The notes beneath the pieces were generated by a model that did not search any database, was not told the DNA's origin, and was given only the letters and a program-made list of their open reading frames with translations. This document shows positions 20,656 to 30,447 of a stretch of DNA of 30,447 nt, piece by piece (position 1 is the first letter of the stretch; each line of letters opens with the position of its first letter). Both the position numbers and the translations under genes were made by a program. Source of the DNA: Ectocarpus siliculosus. Taxonomy: Eukaryota; Sar; Phaeophyceae; Ectocarpales; Ectocarpaceae. Where the stretch lies: positions 1,133,174 to 1,163,620 of the forward strand of contig FN649749.1 in NCBI GenBank assembly GCA_000310025.1, written 5' to 3'.

Positions 20656-23273
20656 ATGTATCTCTCGAAGAAGGTGCTGCTCGGTGGCTTGCTTGCCTTG
20701 CTCACCCTTTGCGCGATGCCGCTCCTCCAAGATCGCTCTTTGGCAGACGACACGACCGTCATCCGCAACTGCGATGACATCCCCTCCAAGGCTACCGTGC
20801 ACGCCGGTGGAGCTCTCACGTTCCTTGGGGACATTGACTGCGGCAAGACGTCGAAGGTGAGATATTTTGAATCCCGGCCAGATCAACTCTCTGAAGCTAT
20901 TGGCTGTAGACAAATCAGGTTGGGTTCCTTTACGTGACGAACATCAACGACAATGTCGCCGACGTCTGCTGATGCGATGCTGATGCTGCTGTGGATGTGG
21001 TGTTCTCACATGCAGAGATGGACAAACGCGGTGTGGGGTGGCTTGAAACTCAAGGCTCAGTCCTTTCGGGCAACAACAAGATCACATACACGGCCATCTC
21101 CGTTGTTGTGTCAGCTGATAAGATACATGCACATTAAAACAATATATATGTGCATGTATCTTATCTGCTGACAAAACAACGGACTAGGCGGTGTAGGTGA
21201 CCTCGTTGTTGCTCGACAGGATTTGGCCCTGGTCTCCGACCCACACGACACCGTGTTCGTCCATCTATACATGTGAGAACCCAAAGCCATAACAGCAGCA
21301 ACAGCAACAGGAGCTGCAGGAGCTGCAGCAGCAGACGTCAGCGACATGGTGAGACGCACATACCTGTCGTTTGCGTTTCGGGAGTAGTAACCCATTTCTC
21401 AGGCGCAAGCGCATAGAGGCAGATCAGGTATTGGTGTTGCAAGCATGCCGTGGTGCATGAGGATTGATTTTCATCTTTTTTTCTCTCTTGAAACGATTCA
21501 AGCCATTTGAGCGTCTAGAGGAAGCTCCACTTTCTCATTGGCACTGTAATATTTTGGCACGAACAGACGTGTTGGCGAATATTGGGTGCGGGATGATAGC
21601 GGGTGGTCACGCGGCCTTGAGTTTCGTGCTATATTTGAATTCTACCCACGTTTCAACGCCGCTTGTTGTGGGAATTTTGTTGGCAATACAGTGCACAGAC
21701 TGCCCTCCCCACGTCCCCTCTCTCGCTGCTGCGGTCTCCCGTCCACCGCGCGCATCCAAACAACAACAGGATGTGGCCGACCCCGTTGTTTCTTCAACAG
21801 AACTCTCCTTCCACAAGTCCGACCCTGCACTATCCTCGACTGCTGCCGACCCCAACGATGGCGATGGCGACGAGAATGTCCCGGCTGGTGATGATGCGGT
21901 TTCCGCCTTCACGGTCCTCAACGGCGGCAAGATCGAGGGCAATCACGCGGGAAAGGATGCTTCGCCTATTCCCGAATCTATCTCGGGGGCCGCGGCAGAG
22001 AACCAAGCGCCGAAGCCGCAGGAGGATCAACAGGACGAGCCCGGGACCATGAGCGACAGAATAGACGACGGCAACAACAACAGCAACAGCAACAGCAGCA
22101 GCGGCAGCAGCAACGGCAGCAGCAACGGCAGCAGCAACGGCAACGGCAACGGCTACGACGGCAGCAGCTACAACAGCAACGGCAGCAGCCACAACGGGAA
22201 CAGCCACAAAAGCAGCAGCAACGACAAGAAAGGACCTACGTACTCACCCGACGCGTTCGAGTTTACCCGGGCTTCGTTCTGCGTGGTGGAGACTTCCTGC
22301 TCGGGAGACTCCCGAATCCAGCCAAGACGACCATGGTGTACGCCACGTCTATCGATGGCTCCGTCGTGCACGCCACGGCCACCGGAACGCCGCCGGGGGA
22401 CCTCGAGGACCGGACCATCGACCCGGTGTCGCTGACGAGACGGACCCTGCTGGAGGCCATCCCGCGATGCATGTCGAAGGTCGAGGGGCTACGAGCTGAA
22501 ATCATGGAAGAGAGAGAGGAGGCGGAAAAGGAGGCGGTTGAGGGCCGGGGTCTTACGAAGTCGAAGATGGTCACCGTCTTGGGCTTTTTGCCCTTCGGAA
22601 AGCACGGCTTTCGTCGGCGACGAGCGAGGGAGCACGCGGCGGCGCACTTGGGGGAGGCAACCCTCTCGGTCACGAACACGGGAGACCTGGTACGTTGGGG
22701 GGCGGCAAGACTTGTAGCTGTGGTAGTAGGATGCGAATCATGCGAGATGATGTTTGCTAGCATTGTTCCTCAGGTCGTATTATGATTAGATGCAAACGGC
22801 CGGTTTCTCTCGATGCATCCGGCAAACATTTTCCTATCCGCCCTCCCCCGCCTCGCTGTAACCTGGCTTGTACCCCTTCCCTTCGTCGGTGAGCTCCCCC
22901 TCACTACTTTTTATTTTTCGGTAGAAGTCAACTATGGTGAGAGAAGCATCGCGGGCACACTGAGTCTCCCCACTTGACATCTACAGAAAGCCATGTTCCC
23001 TAACATAACTCCCCCTCCTTTTCGCGCAACCGCTGCAATGTGTGTGCACCTGCGCAGGAGGTCTCGGTGGACGGATTCCTCGTCCTCCGGAAGTCCGGGC
23101 CTTCCTGGTTCGGGTTTCGCCAGAAAGACTCCACGTACGAGGTCCGCGTCACGGAGGATGGGGTTGCCGTGTCGCGAGGCGGCGAGTACGCCTGGGGCAT
23201 CCAGGCCCGGGAACCTCTAGCGCAAGTCGTCCCAACCACCATTTGTTTTTCCGACAAGTACCCAGACGTTTGA
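20656..23273 (+). CDS. Secreted Ser/Asn/Gly-rich protein of unknown function (provisional 3-exon model)
   Basis: Not recognised. Exon 1 (20656-20856) encodes a clear signal peptide, MYLSKKVLLGGLLALLTLC..., then DDTTVIRNCDDIPSKA, and ends at a GTGAGA donor in phase 0. I chose this ATG because it sits directly before the hydrophobic core; an in-frame ATG lies 33 bases upstream. Exon 2 may begin after CAACAACAG (21770, phase 0). It encodes an acidic stretch, then a low-complexity tract near 22,070-22,200 (NNNSNSNSSSGSSNGSSNG). Coding character then moves to another frame (LRGGDFLLGRLPNPAKTTMV) and ends at GTACGT after 22689. Exon 3 (23058-23273) ends at a natural TGA. Exon 1 could belong to a different gene cut off by the intronic foldback element. 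Confidence 0.5.
20913..21701 (+). mobile_element. Foldback element copy 2, in first intron of the unknown gene
   Basis: About 790 bp, matching 8,384-9,148 throughout: hairpin first, then the tail with GAGACGCACATACCTGTCG, GTCTAGAGGAAGCT, GCGGCCTTGAGTTT and CACGTTTCAACGCCG. Same orientation relative to the host gene as copy 1. The tail contains an open frame from 21,464 that runs without a stop into the proposed exon 2. Confidence 0.8.
20955..21346 (+). repeat. Long inverted repeat of foldback copy 2
   Basis: The inner stem pairs GATAAGATACATGCACAT (ending 21,134) with ATGTGCATGTATCTTATC (from 21,148). Arms extend outward roughly 180-190 nt to GACGTCTG on the left and CAGACGTC on the right. 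The loop is about 13 nt and A/T-rich. Confidence 0.85.
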
Positions 23274-25237
23274 TTCTTTGGACGTCTGCTGTAGGCACTT
23301 GGAGTTTTCGACCGATCAATGCAAGAGAGGGGCGTCTGTGCTGTGAGCCAAGCAACTTTCTGTTGTTTGTGTCGTCCTTGCGAGCCGAACAAGAAGCTTT
23401 TTTGTCGATGCTGTCGCCTCCGGTTTCTTTTGTTATGTAATTTCGGCCCTTGTTCGTTTCCGTTTTTCTTTTCTCCGTTCGTGGCGTTGCTGCTTCATGA
23501 TCGATTTCCATTTCGCTTGAGCCAATATGAGCTTCCCATTTTTGCCACCGGTGGGTGTTACTGCGGAGGCTTCATCGTAATGATGAAGTGTTATCTCTTC
23601 GGTCCAAGAGGTGCAAAATGTACACAGGGAAATCGAATATGAATGTGCTCGCGACTTGGGATGAGATTTGAGTAGAGGCGTCCCGTGCCGTTGTTCTTGG
23701 AAGCGTTCTTTCACGCCAACCACACACAAAAGGGTTCGGTTGCAGGGTGTGCTTGCATGTTGCCTTGAAGTATCGTAAGTCGTGGCACACGTGCACTGTT
23801 TTTTCTTGTTCAAAGTGCCCGGGTATTGTTATGTGCCACGACGTGAGAGGCCGTTTTTAGAGTCTGCATGCGGTGATATGGAGGGATGGATGAGTTGCAG
23901 CGTCCTTTTTTTCTATTTTTCTTTTATTTCGGTGCCCTCAAGGAACAAAGTCTCCACCGGCAAGTAAGTTTCCTTTTCAATACAGGTTTGCGTCTGTGTG
24001 TGCCGTTCCGTTCAACACGGAGGTCATGGTGCTCATTCATCATGTGATTTCGACTGTTTTTCGTGATTTTTTTTCTTCGGTCTCTGCTCGAGGAGTTGCT
24101 GCTTGCATGATCGCGCTCGTTGCATGAGCCAGTCAAAATACTGAAGTCAATCAATTTGATTTTAAACCGATCGGTATACTACAGCTTGCTGCAGTATGTA
24201 CACGGCGGCCATCGTTCGGTTAAAAAAAAATCCGAGATCAAACGTTTGGAAGCTCGCGGATTGACGGGGTTGAATCAGAGACATCCGGTAATCTGGTATC
24301 TGGTAAAATACTGTAGTTACTGGTAGTTGTTGCGCGAACTGCGACCTTCGTGTATCGGGTTCTGAATCGTGCCCGCTATCTATCTGTCCAGAGCAGCGCT
24401 AGTGACGCCATCAGCAACATGTTTGTAAAGCAACCACCCACCCCAGCACGTGGTTTGATGAGCAATAAATAGCAGCAATGGACATGTTGAAGTTTTCGTT
24501 TTCGTCCTCCGTTTCCTTGCCGCGAAAGCGACTGTACTCTTCCTCATCGCTCTCGTGGGGATAACAAATGTACATACCATACCCGTTGCTCACTTGGTCC
24601 GGCCGTAACTACGGAATGCAGATCCAAGCTTCACCATCACCGCTTGGATGCCTCTACAAACAAACACAGTGATGGGTCGAGAGTTTACATTCTTCCGTGG
24701 GTTTGCGATATACAATACATTCCCATTTACTTCTATCAAAGTGTTGAGGTCGTTGCTACTCGTCCTGTTGCGTGGCGCGTCACGGTCGTGTATTGGACGA
24801 GTATCCGCCTACTCTCTCATCATGATGTAGCAGTTGCAGTAAATAGAGAGCGCCATTTACATTCCGCATTCAGCTCGATTTTTCTTGAAGCGCCAGACCT
24901 TGGGTTCAGCAGATAAAGAGAGGTGAGGTTTGGTGCTGTTGTCTGCGGTGGCGATAGGGTGCCTTCCAGAACGCTCACGGCAACCTCCCTTTTAGCTGTC
25001 CGCGCGAACATGCGGCATGCAGCATTACATGTTCGTTCGCGCTGAGAACCTACAAGTATTGTGCCCCGCGCGGGGCCGGGGATGGTTGCTCATGTTTCCC
25101 CTGGGGTCATGGCCGCCAATGGCGTTTTGGTTCACAATACGGGGATGGGTCTTTTCATCCCCGCACTTGGTTTTGGTTTGTCATCTCGCCTGCCTCTGAG
25201 ACTCACACACACGCCAAGATCGCGCCGTGTGTGAGCC
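23274..25237. other. Intergenic, no recognised gene
   Basis: Between the TGA of the unknown gene and the DUF4336 start. It holds scattered short open frames on both strands without codon bias or splice-bounded coding patches. Probably 3' UTR and spacer, and the DUF4336 promoter. No TATA-like element could be defended. Confidence 0.4.
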
Positions 25238-27127
25238 ATGAGGCGGCTGAGCATTGCCTCGCTGTTTCTTCTCCTCAGCGTTTGTGCCGCTTTTTTCTCA
25301 ACCCCGGCTCAAATCAACCCTGGTGATAGCCACGGCAATCGAGGAGTGCAACGTCGTCAGAGGTCATCCCAGCATGACAAGGATGTTCGGTGAGGCCGAG
25401 AGAGGGAGAGGGAGAGACAGACAGACAGACAGACAGACAGAGAGGGAAGAGGGAGTGCTTGGGAGCGTGAAGCCGGTAGCTGTGCGAGTATGCAACGACG
25501 CAGACACTACGGTAGTACCGCCTTGTAGCTCGGAACGAGGCGGTGCTGGGTTGTTCATGTTTTTTTCATGATCGAACGGGCTTGGTTCTACACCTGCGGT
25601 GCCCCCGATGTACTCTCTTGACTCAAGCATATCGAACCTGCTGTCTGTAGAAAACAAGGTGTCGCCCGTGGACGTAGATAATGCATGTTTTACTGTCTAT
25701 GGAGACTTTTTTATTACAGTTCGTTGCCGCTGCGGTCTTTTACTATCAGCTGTATCGCCCTAGAAACCTTGCCCTTTCCCTGGGTCTTGATGTCTTGATG
25801 TCTTGATCTCGTCTGTTGTTCGCGAATCGGCACAAGTTGAACCGCGACCTACCCTACCGCATCTCCGTAAGTACGCGTGCGATGTACAAGCGCGCTTAAC
25901 AGCACAATGATGTCTGAGGCTCAAAACGTACTGCAGTAGATACAACGGGTCATGGCGTAGGCTATGTGTATGAAGAGACTGCTCGAGGAGCTGCGCCGCA
26001 CCGTGTTCTTGCCGATACACTTCGGCCGGCGACAGGTTAGACTGCCCCAACCCCAACTTGCCGATTCTATGCCTGGTCCAATACGTTTGCTTGCTTGGAC
26101 AACCTGCGTAGAATACACGACGGTTTTGCAAGCGGGAGAGCCCAGCCCCTGTTGCAACTATGGCACAGCCGGTGCGACGATGCCGAGCGACCGCTACATG
26201 CACGCCGAACACAACCAAACCGAAAAGGTTTCGTACGGGTGCGGCTATTGTACTGGCTTAAGTATGGGTAGCTCGGGTGTCTAGGTCTTAGTATGGGTTT
26301 CCCGAGTGTATAGGTTTCAGTATTGGCGGTCCGTTTGTACTGGTTTTAGTATGGTCGCGCCTATTGTACTGGTTTCACCAGGCATCGTCGGGGGAGAGCT
26401 GAGACAAGCCTAGCCGCCGGTGGTGCCCCACCCACCGACTCTGAGCAGGAGCAGCAAGGCTTGGAAAAGAAGCGGAAGCTCAACCCGCTGGAGACTCTGC
26501 TCATGGTCTACACGCAGACCTCCGCGAGGAAGGACGCGAGGCCCGACCGGCAGTACCCCTTCTTCACGGGCTTGCCTCTCAAGCCCTACTTTGATAGGTA
26601 TGCGAGGAAATTTGCAGCTAGCTGTGTTTTGGTACATTTACAGCTATTAATAGCTGTGTCTTTCTTTAGCCGCCAAGATCTCGTTGCTACGAGGTGTGAA
26701 TATTGTTTGACGCACTTTTCTTTTTTCCAATCCGATTTCCGAAAGCGAAGGGCGATCTCGCCCTGATTCCTCTCGTCGAAACGGCGCCCGCTGAAGTAGA
26801 CCTGACAAAGTCCCTTGTGCGCAATGATATTTTCCGCTGCTATTTATTGTAGATAGGGGGGAGGCTGCTTGCCCAGGTGTTGGGGCAGAGAGAGATAACG
26901 TTGATCTAGGTTATGAGACGTGTATGTCATGCTTGAGGTATGGACCGAGGAGCGTACGTGGTGTAAGGGAGGGAGTATGACTGCGATCCATCCAACGCCC
27001 TCGTTGTTGCGCAAGCACAGGCGTGCGAACTACGTGATTAAGATGGAACACGCTACCACTGTGCCGCTCTCCTGAGCGCATAGCGTACATGTAGACACGA
27101 AACGAGACCAGGATAAACCTCTGTGGA

Positions 27128-27159
<32 letters not shown>

Positions 27160-28400
27160 TCGCCGCCTGAAATATCGCGGAGGCGTTCTTTGCCCCCACC
27201 ACCGCCGACGCAGACGCCTGTCTAGCGCCCCCGTCTTGACATAACCGGCCCCGTGACAATCTTCCCGCCTGCCCTGTCCTTCCCTTCCCCCGCCGCAGGC
27301 CGACGGTACGCACGGAGGAGATCCCTGGCGTCATGTGGGCCTTTGAGCAGGTGCGGGTGTTTATTTTTTATTTCCGCAAACATAGTTGGTGTTTTTTTTT
27401 TCGCGCTTAGGTGACGTAAGATACCACACCCCCTAGGACCGACTTTCAAAGGTCGGCTACTCCACGCATGAGAGGGTGGGTGCAAAGCCTAAGTGTTGCG
27501 TTTTCGGAAAGCTCTCGGCGAGCCGGTTCGAAACCCGCCACTTTCGCCACCCCCACTCTCCTGCGCTGTGGAGTAATCGAGCTTTGAAAAGTCGATCCAA
27601 AGGTGTGGTATATTGTGTCACCTACGGTAAACTGGACGCTCCTTGGCTTGGAGGGAGAAACCGCGCTCTTCTTTTTTTTTTCTTTTCTAGTGTGAACAGT
27701 TTTTCAGCTGCGTAGGCGTCTTCCCCTGCTGGCTGGAACGCCCTCCTGAGCTTTTGCGACAATGCGCCGACGTGATGTGTCATGACCTCACGGTTTGCGC
27801 GGTAACCCAGAGGCAATACGTTGGCTGACGGTCTGGCGTTCCGTGTTTGCCACCACCCGGATAGTTTTTCGAAACATCGAGGTGGTACTGGGTACAGAGT
27901 ACAAGAGATGATTGTCTGTTTTTTCGAATGTTGTTAGCTACCACCACAGAAACAACAACAACACCAATCACACCACCAACGATAGCAACAAAAATGGCAG
28001 TATCCTGTAGCCCCCTTTTGGCTTGGAATCGGTACTGTTCACCAAGCCCCGTGCTCAAGAACCCCTGCGCTCGCCCCGCGTTCTGCTGCCCCGACCTGAC
28101 CATGTCGAAATCCCGAAATATGTCAAACGACGAACATCAACAGCCTCAGGAGTTTTTCAATGTTTCCGTCAACATCCGCATGACTGCCGTGCGGCTGGAA
28201 GGTGGCGGTCTTTGGGTTCACGCCCCGGTAGCCCCTACCGAGGAGTGTGTGAATCTCGTGGAGGAACTCGGGGAGGAGGTTCGGTACATCGTGCTCCCCA
28301 CTACGGCGGTGAGGGGGGCCGGCTTAGCGGATGCTATATGGCTGCTTGTGTCGGTGCTGTTGGTGATCCCTTTGTTTCATGTTGGGAAAAATGACGGCGG

Positions 28401-28442
<42 letters not shown>

Positions 28443-29172
28443 CGCTGTTGTGGTATTTGCCGTCGTCGTCATGGTCGCTGTTGTTGCTGTTGCTGCCGGC
28501 GGTACTGCCCGTGGCGGTCATGAACATGTTGCCGCTGGTTCTGCCGGCAAACATCGCACCTCACTTCGGCCCTTTGCGTCCCCCTCTCCACCTAACCTGG
28601 GGCGTGCTCTCCCCCTCCCTGCAGTTTGAGCACAAAGTCTACGTCAAGCCATTCAGCGACAGGTTTCCGCGGGCGCAGGTGTACGCGTGCCCTGGACAGT
28701 GGTCTTGGCCCATCAACCTTCCGCCCAGCTTCAGGGTGGACGGCGTTCTTTGCGAAGGTGGCGTCTTTTTGTTGTTTTAGGCGCGGGATGAGCTCTCTGG
28801 AAAATTTGACGTACGCCAGTGATGCGTTCTTGAGCGCTTTTGGGAATGCTTCCGTTGAGGATACAGCAATGGATGCTGCTGCGCCTATGCAACAAAGGTC
28901 ATGGCAAACAGGGATCAACGAACCAGTCCCCCATGGCGGTGAAATTTTCAAGCGTCTGACGGGTAGAGCAAGTAACAACATGTTGCGTGTTCTTGTTCAG
29001 TCGATCGATCAGCGAAACTTACTTTTTTTTTTCCCCTCTTCTGGACATGAACTATAACTTTTTTTCTTTTTCTTTTTTGCACCTCTCTGCAGGAGAGCGG
29101 GCTCCCTGGGAAGACGAGTTCGAGTGTAAGCTTTTCTCTCCCCCAATAGGCGGGGTGGGCCCTTCCAACGAG
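25238..29172 (+). CDS. DUF4336-family protein, probable plastid protein, 3' incomplete
   Basis: Six exons: 25238-25389, 26382-26597, 27299-27350, 28144-28308, 28625-28757, 29093-29172, covering 266 residues in one frame with GT-AG introns of phases 2, 2, 0, 0 and 1, then a GTGGGA donor at phase 0. The start MRRLSIASLFLLLSVCAAFF is a signal peptide followed by AFF, like the ASAF motif of heterokont plastid presequences. DUF4336 features follow: RPTVRTEEIPGVMWAFEQ (123-140), NVSVNIRMTAVRL, GGGLWVHAPVAPTEEC, YIVLPTTAFEHKVYVKPFS, and APGQWS-like ACPGQWSWPINLP (216-228), then APWEDEFECK and GVGPSNE. Function is unestablished. The domain is related by fold to metallo-beta-lactamase-like proteins in some descriptions, which I cannot confirm. 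The exon 4 acceptor could instead be at 28,149, dropping Pro-Gln. The C-terminal exons should lie beyond 29,172. Confidence 0.85.
25415..25441 (+). repeat. GACA microsatellite in DUF4336 intron 1
   Basis: Six or so uninterrupted GACA units follow a GAGAGG-rich run, about 25 bp after the first donor. Confidence 0.85.
26237..26380 (+). repeat. 29-bp minisatellite, five units, at the exon 2 acceptor
   Basis: Units start at 26,237, 26,266, 26,295, 26,324 and 26,353; the first four are exactly 29 bp and end in TTAGTAT, TCAGTAT or TAAGTAT. The consensus contains GGGT..C.C..GTGTAC..GGTTTTAGTAT. The last, truncated unit supplies the pyrimidine-containing stretch TACTGGTTTCACCAG used as the exon 2 acceptor. 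Confidence 0.88.
27131..27167 (+). repeat. CGC/GCC trinucleotide tract in DUF4336 intron 2
   Basis: About eleven GCC units with one T interruption, 130 bp before the exon 3 acceptor. Confidence 0.85.
27408..27629 (+). mobile_element. MITE family, copy F, in DUF4336 intron 3
   Basis: The left end AGGTGACGTAAGATACCACA continues CCCCCTAGGACCGACTTTCAAAGG. The right end is TCGAGCTTTGAAAAGTCGATCC followed by GGTGTGGTATATTGTGTCACCTACGGTA, inverted to the left. Interior TTGCGTTTTCGGAAAGCTCTC matches copies C and D. Confidence 0.85.
28401..28441 (+). repeat. GTT trinucleotide tract in DUF4336 intron 4
   Basis: Thirteen or so uninterrupted GTT units. Long open frames through it on either strand (poly-Val, poly-Leu, poly-Asn) are by-products of the repeat. 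Confidence 0.9.
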
Positions 29173-29343
29173 GTGGGAGCGTTGATCCAGAGCGTGCCTT
29201 TTCGTGACCGACCACCTGAGGTATCTAGTGTCTTGTGCCGCTTGGAACGGAATAACGAGTGTGCCGCAGAACCTCCACCACCACCAACAGGGTGGATAAT
29301 GACAGGAAGTCGCATGTGCTGCGAGAACGCCAGTATCAATTAT

Positions 29344-29476
29344 GTGGAACCCCGTGTATCGCGTTAAAAACCCTCCTATTAATAGTAAGCAGCAGTCCCT
29401 CCGCAAAAAAACAAATTGTGGAACCCCGTGTGTCGCGTTAACCCTCCTAGTAAGCAGTCCCTCCGCAAAAAAGAGA
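29344..29476 (+). repeat. Two-unit tandem repeat, about 74 and 59 bp
   Basis: Both units start GTGGAACCCCGTGT.TCGCG and carry CCCTCCTA, TAAGCAG and TCCCTCCGCAAAAAA. The first unit has extra AAA and TTAATAG bases. It lies beyond the last DUF4336 exon found. Confidence 0.85.
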
Positions 29477-29858
29477 CTCAAATAATTTTTCAGTCATTGG
29501 CCGAGGGGCTACAGTCCCTCCAACACGATCGGAGAGTGTCGGGCTCCTTAGGGCGACGCGGCTTCAGTATGAGAAAGTGTGCCAAGTCAGCATTTTTTTG
29601 CAGTACCAGGCTATATACAGTTTTTTATCACCTGTAGGGGACAACTCTGCTTGGGAGATTGTTCACAGCAAGTCAGAGGCCCAGGAGAGGCATCACACAG
29701 CATATCGCACAGCGCACCCACCTCAGCCAAGCATGGTAGACCAAGGGCTCTCACGTGCGTTGCACACAGCGGAGCCTAGGGCGACTATGGTGCAGTAAAC
29801 AGACATTTGAGTGCTGTGTGCACAGAGTGTTCCCCTCGGGCGTCCAGCAAGTACTATT

Positions 29859-30084
29859 AGGGCCGTGTTACATACAGCGATGTTTCTTCCTATTTTTCCA
29901 AATATCCTAACCCGTAGACCGTTGAACCTCGATTTGCGCCCGGAGAAAAAAATAGGAAATTTGCAAGTTTTTGAAATTACTGGCACCTAAAACGAGAATT
30001 CGTTCCAAAACTTTGGAAATCTGGAAAGTTAGAAATTGGAAATTTGGAAATTTGGATCAAAATCGCTGTGTATCAAACAGCCCT
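29859..30084. mobile_element. Small inverted-repeat element (MITE), 226 bp, distinct family
   Basis: The left end AGGGCCGTGTTACATACAGCGAT is matched in inverse by the right end ATCGCTGTGTATCAAACAGCCCT, with gaps. The interior contains repeated GGAAATTTGGAAATTTGGA near the right end. Flanks are TTA on the left and TAA on the right if the outer A/T is excluded; no exact target duplication is visible. Confidence 0.65.
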
Positions 30085-30447
30085 AAGGGGGATTAAGCGG
30101 TGGGTGGGTGTATGCGGTTCGTGTTGATCAAGTACCTGTGTTCCTGTGCCGACTCTGCAGCATCGATGAAGTTCGCTTTTCCCTCGGCCCTCAGCGGAGA
30201 TGTTGTGCACCCATACAGGCTTTGTTTACTGTCGGGCTGTGGTCGTGGTAGATCCATTGATTTAATCGCCCCTCCCACAGGACTGGGACCCACCCACTCA
30301 CCCCCGCTGCCACCCTCTGATGGCTCCCTATTGCATAGATGTGTTCCATCTCTCAACGCCGCCATTGATGTGTTCCATCTCTCCCTTCTTTCACTCGGTA
30401 GGGTGGAGCCGATGCCTGCGGGCAAGGAGCCCCCCCCCCCCCCCCCA
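30085..30447. other. No gene recognised; poly-C at window end
   Basis: No further DUF4336 exon was found. The window ends in a run of about 17 C. Possibly continuing intron. Confidence 0.4.

Noticed and set aside
20656-25389. Joining the signal-peptide exon at 20,656 to the DUF4336 exons as one gene
   Set aside because: The exon at 23,058 ends in its own stop at 23,271, and DUF4336 has its own leader exon whose phase matches exon 2. Two genes fit better.
27520-27540. tRNA B-box-like GGTTCGAAACC
   Set aside because: Inside MITE copy F, with no A box, no cloverleaf and no acceptor pairing.
28379-28780. 133-codon frame with a Leu run (and poly-Asn or poly-Val frames over the same bases)
   Set aside because: Produced by the GTT repeat in an intron. 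The true coding frame here is the DUF4336 exon from 28,625.

Overview
The window is nuclear DNA of an intron-rich eukaryote, most likely a brown alga or a close stramenopile relative (an inference). Exons are short and G/C-biased at third positions. Introns run about 180-1,400 bp. Non-coding DNA is dense with small transposable elements and minisatellites. One gene starts with a leader that looks like a heterokont plastid-targeting presequence. No prokaryotic-style operon, CRISPR array, rRNA or convincing tRNA was seen.

Layout. Positions 1-2,850 hold no secure gene: a doubtful AT-hook reading frame (763-1,101), a 205-bp duplication, a GGGGG-rich tandem array and two copies of a MITE family. 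From 6,442 down to 3,623 on the minus strand lies a J-domain (DnaJ/Hsp40) gene with a hydrophobic leader. Its first intron appears to be of the rare GC-AG class. A further minus exon at 2,852-2,968 may belong to it. Head-to-head, 444 bp away, the plus-strand gene for the nucleolar box C/D snoRNP core protein NOP58 fills 6,887-16,359. All 13 exons can be placed, giving a 559-residue protein whose twelve introns are all phase 0. Positions 16,360-20,655 are intergenic and contain a 1,443-bp non-autonomous hAT-like transposon (18,273-19,715) with a perfect 8-bp target-site duplication.

A plus-strand gene of unknown function is modelled at 20,656-23,273: a secretory signal exon, a Ser/Asn/Gly-rich exon with an unresolved frame change, and a terminal exon. 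A DUF4336-family gene starts at 25,238 and runs to at least 29,172. Six exons are placed and its 3' end is missing. It has a likely plastid presequence, and a 29-bp minisatellite abuts its first 3' splice site.

Mobile DNA dominates the rest. Six copies of one ~215-bp MITE family are spread over the window, four of them in introns. Two copies of a ~770-bp foldback element lie in an NOP58 intron and in the first intron of the unknown gene. Their long hairpins show a matched substitution in both arms. The genes share no pathway: ER or secretory chaperone, nucleolar snoRNP, unknown secreted protein, plastid protein. Nothing resembling a dedicated new multi-gene system is visible. The best leads are the foldback hairpins, the GC-AG intron, the phase-0-only NOP58 and the plastid DUF4336 gene.
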